Assembly (NCBI GenBank): GCA_937949945.1
Contig: CALFEQ010000081.1
Coordinates: 46,897-110,896, forward strand
Direction: 5' to 3'
Source: an uncultured Myxococcales bacterium
GTDB lineage: Bacteria; Myxococcota_A; Polyangia; Polyangiales; Polyangiaceae
Length of the DNA: 64,000 nt
Position 1 is the stretch's first letter. Each line of letters starts with the position of its first letter. Of this stretch, positions 25,214-31,671 are shown piece by piece. Position numbers and translations under genes: made by a program. The notes beneath the pieces are model-generated. The model saw only the letters and a list, made by a program, of their open reading frames with translations, was not told the DNA's origin and made no database searches.

Positions 25214-25774
25214 ATGATGTCCCGTATCGCTGCGACCGTGCCGGTTCTGTTCCTCTTGGCGTGCGGTGCTGCATCGAGGCCGCCCGAGATCGCCGAGGCC
25301 GTCATGATTCCGCGCGCGGAGGGCGTCCGCGGGACGGACGCGACGCGCTCCCCGGCAAAGCGGGATCCCGTCGCTGGAGAAGCGCGTGCCGCGACCCTCG
25401 ACCGAGGGGGAAGGAGCGAGAGGGCCGGTTGGGACGGCCGCGTCGCCAAGACGACGATCGACGAGGCGAAGACCGACGCGGAAGGAGAGGAGGATCGGGC
25501 GTTCCCGAGGGATGACGTCCGGACGGCGCTCCGCGTGGCGCGCGGCGGATTGGGCTCCTGCAACGACGCGACGGAGGCGCGTTCGTTCGAGGTGTCGATT
25601 CGGTTCGAGCCGAGCGGACGCGTGAGCAAGGTGGAGGTGGCTCCGTCGCGCGACTCCGCGCGCGGCACGGAGAACGACGACGTCGCGCGCTGCGTCCAGC
25701 GCCGTCTGTCCGAGATCTCCGTGACGCCGTTCGCGGGCGCGCCGGTCACCGTGCGGATGGCGGTCGACCTCTGA
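25214..25774 (+). CDS. Lipoprotein with AgmX/PglI-like C-terminal domain
   Basis: 186 residues from the ATG at 25214; a second ATG follows at once. The lipobox is VLFLLAC (Cys17). After a charged, poorly conserved middle (residues 25-95), the C-terminal 85 residues carry the pattern VARGGLGSCNDA, then FEVSIRFEPSGRVSKVEVAP, and VARCVQRRLSEISVTPF. This Cys-strand-GxV-Cys layout is that of the AgmX/PglI C-terminal domain found in many myxobacterial envelope proteins. Function is not established; partners might include gliding or TonB-like machinery. It is transcribed away from ribA. Confidence 0.72.
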   Translation: MMSRIAATVPVLFLLACGAASRPPEIAEAVMIPRAEGVRGTDATRSPAKRDPVAGEARAATLDRGGRSERAGWDGRVAKTTIDEAKTDAEGEEDRAFPRDDVRTALRVARGGLGSCNDATEARSFEVSIRFEPSGRVSKVEVAPSRDSARGTENDDVARCVQRRLSEISVTPFAGAPVTVRMAVDL

Positions 25775-25854
25775 GCGATCGCCTGGCGCTCTCGGGCACG
25801 AGGGCTCGACCGCGTCGCGAGCAAGAGAGGGGGCGGCGAGCTACGATTCGGAAG

Positions 25855-26223
25855 ATGGGCCTCTTCGACAAGCTGGACAAGCTGAAGGAGCGCGTCACCG
25901 ACAGGCTCGCCGAACGCGCGGCCAAGGCAGTGGCGCGGCAGAGCGCGGCCGTCGCGAAGGCGGCCGCGAAGAAAGGGGCCGAGGTCGCGGTCTCCGCCGC
26001 CAAGAGCGCGGGCGAGAAGCTCGCGGACGCGCTGTTCGGCGAGCAAGACGAAGGCGAGCGCGCCACGAAGCGGGACGGCGAGGAGGAGCGCAAGCGCAAG
26101 CAAGAAGAGGTCGGCGAGATGCTCCGCGCCGCCGATCGACGCGTGAAGGAGAGGCGAGCGCGTCTCGAGAAGGAGGTCGACGACGAGCTCGCTGCGCTCC
26201 GGAAGAAGATCGACGACCGGTGA
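25855..26223 (+). CDS. Small coiled-coil protein
   Basis: 122 residues, highly charged. Nearly the whole chain is predicted helical: an amphipathic start MGLFDKLDKLKERVTDRLAE, an Ala/Lys-rich middle (KAVARQSAAVAKAAAKKGAE), and a heptad-patterned C-terminal half ending LEKEVDDELAALRKKIDD, so a coiled coil is likely. No signal peptide or membrane segment, so it is cytoplasmic. I know no family. Its stop codon lies within a stem that also contains the stop of the convergent holA gene. Confidence 0.6.
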   Translation: MGLFDKLDKLKERVTDRLAERAAKAVARQSAAVAKAAAKKGAEVAVSAAKSAGEKLADALFGEQDEGERATKRDGEEERKRKQEEVGEMLRAADRRVKERRARLEKEVDDELAALRKKIDDR

Positions 26224-26247
26224 CGCCGATGTCGCGAGGGGGCGTCA
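26221..26247. terminator. Hairpin spanning two convergent stop codons
   Basis: TGACGCC (26221-26227) and GGCGTCA (26241-26247) are perfect 7-bp arms. The first TGA is the stop of the coiled-coil gene and the last TCA is the stop of holA, so the stem doubles as both gene ends and may serve both transcripts. Confidence 0.5.
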
Positions 26248-27291
26248 CGCCGCGCGGCGGCAGAGGCGCGTGAACATCTCCTCGAGGATGGCGTCGGGCG
26301 AGCGCCGCGAGCTCTTGAGCGCGACGTCCGTCTCCTGGACGATCGCGAGCCATCGCTCGAGCTCGCGAGGACGGAACGCCTTGAGCTTCTTCGCGTGCTC
26401 GCGAGCACGGAACGCGGGGTAGATCCCGGCGCGCCGAGCCGCCTCGTCGATGCTCGCGCCCTCGCGGAGGGCCGCGTCCAGCTTGAGGAGCTGCCGGAGC
26501 GACCAGGCGATCGCTCCGACGAGCGGCAGGCCGCGATCGCGCGGGTCGTAGACGTCGGCGAAGAGCGCGAGCACCTTGCCGAGGTCCTTCGTGCTCGCGG
26601 CGTCCACGAGCTTCCACGTATCGGCGAGCCTCACGCGCGTGACGCACGTGGCCACCGCGTCCTCGGTGATCGGGTTGCCCGGGCCGACGTAGAGCGAGAG
26701 GCGCTCGATGACGTCGTCGAGATAGGACAGATCGGGGCCGGCGATCTCCGCGATCAGCTCGCACACGTCGCGATCGATCGCGTGCCCTTTCGACTGCGCG
26801 CGCGCCGCGATCCAGGACGGGAGCTGACGACCGTCGACGGGCGAGCAGTCGACGAGGAACCCGGCCTTCTTCGCGAGCGTGACGAGCTTGCGGCGACCGT
26901 CGAGCTTCTGCGCGACGAGGACGAGGCAGGTCGTGTCGACCGGCGCCTTCGCGTACTCGGCGAGGCGGTCGAGCGGCGGCAGCGCCTTCGTGTCGTCCGC
27001 TTCGCCCGTGTCTTCGGCCGCGGTCGTGTCCCAGCGCTCGAGGCCGCGCACGACGATGACGCGCCTGCTCGCCATCATCGGGACGGTGCGGGTCGCGGCG
27101 AGGACCTTGTCGACGGGCGTCTCGCCGGCGGTGAACTTGTCGAGGTTCAGCTCGGCGAGGCCACCGGCCAGCGCGGCCTTCGTGAGAGCGGCCAGCACCT
27201 GATCACGGAGGAGGCGCTCCTCGCCCGTGAGCAGCCACACGGGCAAGAGGTCACCGCGTTCGGCGCGCTTGATCGCCTCGTCGGGCGTCAT
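26245..27291 (-). CDS. holA: DNA polymerase III, delta subunit
   Basis: 348 residues. HolA is the clamp-loader subunit that opens the beta clamp. The N-terminal domain has VWLLTGEERLLRDQVLAALTK near residue 18, matching the delta YLLxGxDxLL motif that meets the clamp; the middle has the RRVIVVRGLERWDT strand and a LVLVAQKLDGRRKLVTLAKK stretch. The third domain (residues 210-340) has the LPLVGAIAWSLRQLLKLDAAL helix and a LKAFRPRELERWLAIVQETD run, typical of HolA. The length and layout are normal. Its start is 22 bp after the stop of the MYXO-CTERM gene, which is transcribed the same way, so they may share a transcript. Confidence 0.93.
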   Translation of the reverse strand: MTPDEAIKRAERGDLLPVWLLTGEERLLRDQVLAALTKAALAGGLAELNLDKFTAGETPVDKVLAATRTVPMMASRRVIVVRGLERWDTTAAEDTGEADDTKALPPLDRLAEYAKAPVDTTCLVLVAQKLDGRRKLVTLAKKAGFLVDCSPVDGRQLPSWIAARAQSKGHAIDRDVCELIAEIAGPDLSYLDDVIERLSLYVGPGNPITEDAVATCVTRVRLADTWKLVDAASTKDLGKVLALFADVYDPRDRGLPLVGAIAWSLRQLLKLDAALREGASIDEAARRAGIYPAFRAREHAKKLKAFRPRELERWLAIVQETDVALKSSRRSPDAILEEMFTRLCRRAA

Positions 27292-27312
27292 GTCGTCGGT
27301 CTAGCGCGTTCG

Positions 27313-28146
27313 TCACGCCGCGCGACGCGCGGCGCGGCGGCGGAGCGCGACAGCGAAGATGCCGAGGACCGGGAGCAGGAAGGCGGCGGTCGTGCCCGGA
27401 CCGGCGTGGCCGAGGACCTCGCAACCACAGCCCTTCGGGCGCACCCGCATCTTCTCCTCTTCCGTCTCCTCGAACCCCTCGGGCGGGACGAAGCCCGTCG
27501 CGGTGCCCACCGGCGTGACCTCGGCAGGGCCGGTGTCCACGGGGGCGACCGGCTCTTCGTCGTTCTTCGGCTTGTTGGAGGCGGTGTCGTCCACCACCTT
27601 CGTCATGCCCTTCTCCTTCGCGCTGAAGGCGATGGCGCGGCGATCGACGACCGGGTTGTCGCCCTTCAGGATCAGGCGGGCCGGCTGTCCGATCGTGACG
27701 CCGTCCGAGGTGCGGAGCTCGACCTTGTACTCGCCCGCCTCGTAGCCGCGCGCGCGGGTGAGGCCGAAGTCGAAGCGCGTGGCCTTGTGGATCTTCCCGC
27801 TGACGTCGGCGAAGTTGACGTCCATGCTCTCGACGCTCGGCGACTGGTTCTCGACCGGCTGTCGGTTGACGACCGGCTCGTCGCGCCCGTCCACGAGCGA
27901 CCGCTCGTAGACCACCGTCTTCGTGAAGAGGAAGCGCATCGGCTGGTGCGCGGTCGGCGGCGCCTTCGGGAGCTCGATGGTGACGTAGATGTGCCAGGCA
28001 CCGGACACCTCGTTCACCTCGGTGCTCCTCAACTTGAACGAGCCGGCCGCATGCGCGGCGCGCGGCAAGGCAATGAGGGTCGCGATCGTCGCGACGATCG
28101 CGACGAGCACCTGGCGAACTGTGGCTCGGGCCTTCGGAGTACGCAT
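27313..28146 (-). CDS. Exported protein with MYXO-CTERM sorting signal
   Basis: 277 residues from the ATG at 28146; upstream frame is shadow. A signal peptide (VAIVATIATLIALPRAAHA) precedes a 165-residue beta-rich domain (GSFKLRSTEVNEVSGAWHI, FDFGLTRARGYEAGEYKVEL). After a Pro/Glu/Thr-rich spacer comes KGCGCEVLGHAGPGTTAAF, a hydrophobic helix LLPVLGIFAVAL and the cluster RRRAARRA. That Cys motif, helix and Arg end is the MYXO-CTERM pattern used by myxobacteria to anchor proteins at the cell surface through processing by a rhombosortase-type protease. The domain function is unknown. It lies upstream of holA on the same strand. Confidence 0.82.
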   Translation of the reverse strand: MRTPKARATVRQVLVAIVATIATLIALPRAAHAAGSFKLRSTEVNEVSGAWHIYVTIELPKAPPTAHQPMRFLFTKTVVYERSLVDGRDEPVVNRQPVENQSPSVESMDVNFADVSGKIHKATRFDFGLTRARGYEAGEYKVELRTSDGVTIGQPARLILKGDNPVVDRRAIAFSAKEKGMTKVVDDTASNKPKNDEEPVAPVDTGPAEVTPVGTATGFVPPEGFEETEEEKMRVRPKGCGCEVLGHAGPGTTAAFLLPVLGIFAVALRRRAARRAA

Positions 28147-28619
28147 CTCGCGGGGAAACGTAGCCGAAGTCGGCGAGCCCGGGTGAGAAAGTCGCGGCCG
28201 AGAGCGTGCTCTCGAACGGCCATGCACGGTAGCGCTCGCGGCTCTCGCGACGTGCCCGCGTCGTGCAGAGGTGTGTCGTGGAGAGGGGGGAGCCCGGCTC
28301 GCATCACCATCCGTGTGCCGGAGCGTTCGTGCCGGGCAGCCCGTCACCGGCGGGCGTTCGAGGCTCGCCCTCCTCGTCCTCGGCAGACGACCGAGCGGAA
28401 GACCGCCGCGGTGCGGCGCAGGCGAGCGAGGCGACGCGGCGCAGCGACCGCACAAGGCGGAAATTTCCGCGATTGTCGGGTGTGTCTCGAAGCGATTTCC
28501 CCTCCTTATCTTTTGGGGGGTCACGTTGACACCCCCCAGTGTCGCGGGCACACTTACCTACCAGGCGCGCACCTTGTTTTTCCGGTCAGTTGCGCCAAGG
28601 GCTGGGGAGCTCCACGAGC
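28147..28619. other. Intergenic region upstream of the kinase gene
   Basis: 473 bp between a reverse gene and the kinase. Its left part shows no gene-like or repeat structure. The right end carries a strong palindrome overlapping a promoter, listed separately. Confidence 0.5.
28514..28554 (+). promoter_or_regulatory. Kinase promoter with embedded inverted repeat
   Basis: TTGACA (28526-28531, a perfect -35) is followed after 17 bp by CACACT (28549-28554) as a -10. The -35 lies between the arms of a perfect 8-bp inverted repeat TGGGGGGT (28514-28521) / ACCCCCCA (28531-28538). The layout suggests a repressor site over the -35. It is 66 bp from the kinase start. Confidence 0.5.
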
Positions 28620-30494
28620 ATGTCCGAGGGTCGAGCGACGGCGCACAAGTCAGGGGCACCCGATCCCCTGATCGGTCGCGTGATCGCAGACCGCTTCAAG
28701 ATCACCTCGCTCATCGCGCGTGGCGGGATGGGCAAGGTCTACAAGGCGGAGCAGTCACCGCTCGGACGCCTGTGTGCCATCAAGGTTCTCAACCCGAACT
28801 ACAACGGCGACGCCGATCCGGAGTTCCATCGCCGCTTCTTTCGCGAGGCGAGCATCGCCTCGAAGATCAACCATCCGAACTCGGTCACGATCTTCGACTA
28901 CGGCAAGACCGAGGACGACATCTACTTCATCGCGATGGAGTATCTGGAAGGCCAGACACTCCACATGGCGCTGCGCGAGGGCGGCGTCATGCACGAGCTG
29001 CGTGCGGGACGGATCGCGTCGCAGATCTGCCGCGCGCTGCGGGAGGCGCACCGGCTCGGCGTCATCCATCGCGATCTCAAGCCGGCCAACATCTTCCTCA
29101 CGCGCCCGAACACCCGCCGGCCGGACGCGTCGGGCACGATCCCTCCTCCCTCCGAGGAGGACGAGGACTTCGTCAAGGTCCTCGACTTCGGGCTCGTGAA
29201 GCACCTTTCGGAGCGGCCCGAGGAGCAGCTCACGCAGACGGGCCTCTTCATGGGGTCCCCGAAGTACATGGCCCCGGAGCAGATCCAGGGCGGTCACGTC
29301 GACGAGCGGACGGACATCTACTCGCTCGGCATCATCATGTACGAGATGCTCGCGGGGAAGGTCCCGTTCGAGCGCGCCACCAGCGTCAACATCCTCATGG
29401 CGCACGTCGGCGAGCCTCCGCCGCCGATGCGCGAGGTGAACCCGAACCTCGTCTGCTCGCCGGCGTTCGAGGAAATCGTGATGCGCTGCATCGCGAAGGA
29501 TCCGAACGAGCGCTTCGCGTCGATGGATCAGGTGCTCGCCGCGATCCGACGCGCGCACGGCGGATCGCTCACCGGGCAGCTCGCGGCCGTGAACTACAGC
29601 GGGCCGTACATGCCCGCGGGCGGGAGCGTGCCTCCGCCCGGCGTCGCGAGCGCGCCGCCGCCCGGTGTCGCGAGCGTGCCGCCGCCCGGCGTCGCGAGCG
29701 CGCCGCCGCCCGGCGTCGCGAGCGTGCCGCCGCCCGGCGTCGCGAGCGCGCCGCCGCCCGGTTATCCGAGCGCGCGTCCTCCCATGCACTCGTCGGCGCC
29801 TCCGCCGCCTGGGCTCGTCATGGCGAGCGCCTCGCACACGCCGATGGGGATCATTCGCGCCGATGCCTCGAACGACATCGGCTCGAGCTTCATCCAGCCG
29901 AGGCCTCGGTCGAAGGCGTGGGTCCTCCTCGGCGTCGTCGTGGCTGCCGCCGTCGGCGGTGGGCTCGGTCTGCTCGCGTTCCAGTTCACCGCGCCGCACG
30001 CGCCCGTCGTACCGACGCCGCCGGCGACGACCGCGACGGCCTCGGCGTCGGCGTCTCCGGGCGCGTCCGCCAGCGAGCCCGCCGCATCCGACAAGGCCGA
30101 GCCGACCGCATCCGCCAAGACCGAGCCTGCCGTCGCGACGTCTGCGAAGGCCGCCCAGAGCGCCGCCTCCGTGCCTGCCGACGCGAAGCAGACGACGCTG
30201 AAGATCAAGACGGAGCCGCCGGGCGCGTCGGTCCGAGAAGACAACAAGGAGCTGTGCGCGCCGACGCCGTGCGACGTGGTCTTCAAAGGCGCCGCGGCGG
30301 ATCGATCGCACAAGCTCGTCATCACGCGTGCGGGTTATCGGACCGAGACCCGCGTCGTGAAGCCGAGCGACGGCACCGTCGTCGTGAAGCTGACGCACGT
30401 CCCCGCGCCGCGTCCGGTGACGCGTCCTTCGCCGGCGCCGACCACGAAGCCGGATCCCGCTCCCACGCCGAGCGGGTTCAAGGACGCGTACTGA
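28620..30494 (+). CDS. Hanks-type Ser/Thr protein kinase with PEGA-like tail
   Basis: 624 residues from the ATG at 28620 (GGGGAG upstream). The kinase domain (about 22-300) has the glycine loop ARGGMGKVYKAE, Lys55 in CAIKV, the HRDLKPAN loop with Asp152, and DFG with Asp189. Activation-loop Thr/Ser residues occur in TQTGLFMGSPKYMAPE. A linker contains six 8-residue repeats PPPGVAS(A/V) at residues 338-385. A transmembrane helix follows near 433-457 (WVLLGVVVAAAVGGGLGLLA), then an Ala/Ser/Pro linker and a PEGA-like domain (LKIKTEPPGASVREDNKEL) in the periplasm. It would phosphorylate cytoplasmic targets on Ser/Thr in response to an outside cue. Targets are not known. Confidence 0.95.
   Translation: MSEGRATAHKSGAPDPLIGRVIADRFKITSLIARGGMGKVYKAEQSPLGRLCAIKVLNPNYNGDADPEFHRRFFREASIASKINHPNSVTIFDYGKTEDDIYFIAMEYLEGQTLHMALREGGVMHELRAGRIASQICRALREAHRLGVIHRDLKPANIFLTRPNTRRPDASGTIPPPSEEDEDFVKVLDFGLVKHLSERPEEQLTQTGLFMGSPKYMAPEQIQGGHVDERTDIYSLGIIMYEMLAGKVPFERATSVNILMAHVGEPPPPMREVNPNLVCSPAFEEIVMRCIAKDPNERFASMDQVLAAIRRAHGGSLTGQLAAVNYSGPYMPAGGSVPPPGVASAPPPGVASVPPPGVASAPPPGVASVPPPGVASAPPPGYPSARPPMHSSAPPPPGLVMASASHTPMGIIRADASNDIGSSFIQPRPRSKAWVLLGVVVAAAVGGGLGLLAFQFTAPHAPVVPTPPATTATASASASPGASASEPAASDKAEPTASAKTEPAVATSAKAAQSAASVPADAKQTTLKIKTEPPGASVREDNKELCAPTPCDVVFKGAAADRSHKLVITRAGYRTETRVVKPSDGTVVVKLTHVPAPRPVTRPSPAPTTKPDPAPTPSGFKDAY
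29631..29774 (+). repeat. Six 24-bp tandem repeats inside the kinase gene
   Basis: Six in-frame 24-bp units coding for PPPGVASA or PPPGVASV in alternation, the last diverging (PPPGYPSA). They form the linker between kinase and membrane segment. The alternation of A and V units gives a 48-bp higher-order period. Length may vary between strains. Confidence 0.85.
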
Positions 30495-30503
30495 TCCCGT
30501 TCG

Positions 30504-30800
30504 TCAGGCGGCCTCGTCGCGCTCTCGCGCCTTCGGCGACGCGCTGCGAGCGGCCGCGTCGCGGAGGAAGGCACGAGCGTGCGTCAGCAGGACGAAGTTG
30601 CAGCGCAGCTCGGCGCGGAGCTCGTCCAAGGCCGCGTAGAGCGCGGGGCGCTCGGCGTCCGTCGCCTCGCCGATGCAGTAGACGAGGTGCGCCTTCTTCG
30701 CGTGCGCTCGTGCGATTCCGTCGCGATCGAGCTTGCGGATCGCCTCGCGCTCGTCGGCGAGCGCTGCGCGCATGGCTGCGATGAGCTCGTCTGCCGTCAT
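30504..30800 (-). CDS. Small helical protein, hypothetical
   Basis: 98 residues, all helical by pattern: MTADELIAAMRAALADEREA, then HAKKAHLVYCIGEATDAERP and a LDELRAELRCNFVLLTHARA stretch. The rhythm (helical hairpin, RxNxxLL-like stretch) vaguely recalls FlgN-type or YscE-type small chaperones, but I see no flagellar gene nearby and do not assign it. Two Cys residues are present. The stop is only 10 bp from that of the convergent kinase gene. Confidence 0.55.
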   Translation of the reverse strand: MTADELIAAMRAALADEREAIRKLDRDGIARAHAKKAHLVYCIGEATDAERPALYAALDELRAELRCNFVLLTHARAFLRDAAARSASPKARERDEAA

Positions 30801-30907
30801 TGGCGCCCTCTCGACTCGATCAACGGCGCTCGCGCGCGGCGGTTCAGGTGCCTTCCGCCGTCGGTCGAACGAGCACGAGCACGAGCGTTTGCGCGGCGTG
30901 AGGTGGC

Positions 30908-31366
30908 TCAGGGAGCTGCAGGCGGGCGGGCGGTCTCTTCGTCGAGCTCCACGATCTTCGCTTCGCCGGTGGTGAACATCCTGAGCACGTCCACGTAGCT
31001 GATGATTCCGTGGACGTAGCCGCCTTCGTCGACCACGGGGACGGCGCCGATGCGCTCCTCGAGCATGAGATCGATCGCTTCCGACACGTCGTCGTCGAGG
31101 TCGATGCTGATCGCGCTGCTCATGAGGTCCGATATCGGACGTGCAGAGAGCGGGACGACCATGCGCTCCGCCTCGGCGCCCTCCATGAAGGTCTTCATGA
31201 GCGGACCGAGGTCTCGGTCGCTGATCATTCCGATGAGGTGACCTCGTTCATCGACGACGGGGAGGTGCCTCACGTTCATCGACTGGAGCGTGTCGACCGC
31301 GAAGGCCACGGAGTCGGTCGGACGCACGGTTCGGGGGTTGGGAGTCATGAGCTGCGACGCGCGCAT
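30908..31366 (-). CDS. CBS domain-pair protein
   Basis: 152 residues from the ATG at 31366. Two CBS motifs fill the protein: MTPNPRTVRPTDSVAFAVDT with HLPVVDERGHLIGMISDRDL at residues 7-55, and a second from residue 80 (AISIDLDDDVSEAIDLMLEE, with AVPVVDEGGYVHGIISYVDV). CBS pairs bind AMP, ATP or other adenine nucleotides and gate partner enzymes or channels. There is no other domain, so it must act through a partner. The C-terminal 15 residues are Glu/Pro-rich and disordered. The upstream DNA contains a 20-bp tandem duplication and heptamer element C. No partner gene is adjacent. Confidence 0.88.
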   Translation of the reverse strand: MRASQLMTPNPRTVRPTDSVAFAVDTLQSMNVRHLPVVDERGHLIGMISDRDLGPLMKTFMEGAEAERMVVPLSARPISDLMSSAISIDLDDDVSEAIDLMLEERIGAVPVVDEGGYVHGIISYVDVLRMFTTGEAKIVELDEETARPPAAP

Positions 31367-31378
31367 CGGTCCGTTCTC

Positions 31379-31418
31379 CGGGTCGAAGAAGATGCCTCCG
31401 GGTCGAAGAAGATGCAGG
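31379..31418. repeat. 20-bp tandem duplication upstream of the CBS gene
   Basis: CCGGGTCGAAGAAGATGC occurs twice in tandem with a 20-bp period (31379-31396 and 31399-31416). It is within 55 bp of the CBS gene start on its upstream side and may duplicate a promoter or leader element. Confidence 0.6.
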
Positions 31419-31436
31419 GGTTGTGCCTTCGGCACA

Positions 31437-31623
31437 GGCTCCAGGCTGCGGCAGGCTCCAGGCTCCAGGCTCCAGGAGATCGATCTCGAGACTTCAGGTC
31501 TCGCTCTCAGCGAGGAGCTTTCTGACGGTTCAGGTGATCCGCGTCCGGGTTGGCGGTCCGGATGGAGAGTGGCGACTCGAGTCGGGAGACGAGAGCCACG
31601 ACTGGAGCCTGGAGCCTGGAGCC
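31437..31623. repeat. Heptamer inverted-array element C
   Basis: GGCTCCA units at 31437-31474 (four perfect, one degenerate, with a 3-bp slip) face three perfect TGGAGCC units at 31603-31623 across a 128-bp core. The core contains a separate hairpin CGAGAC/GTCTCG (31487-31503). The element lies between divergent genes (CBS protein and TonB receptor), in the 305-bp gap; otherwise nothing else is seen in that gap beyond the duplication. Confidence 0.8.
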
Positions 31624-31671
31624 TGATCTTTCCTCCCACCTGAACCGCGGAGCCGACTAACCTTCGCCCCG

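Noticed and set aside
30504..30800. FlgN-type flagellar chaperone
   Set aside because: Only a loose helical resemblance and no flagellar gene nearby; left as hypothetical.
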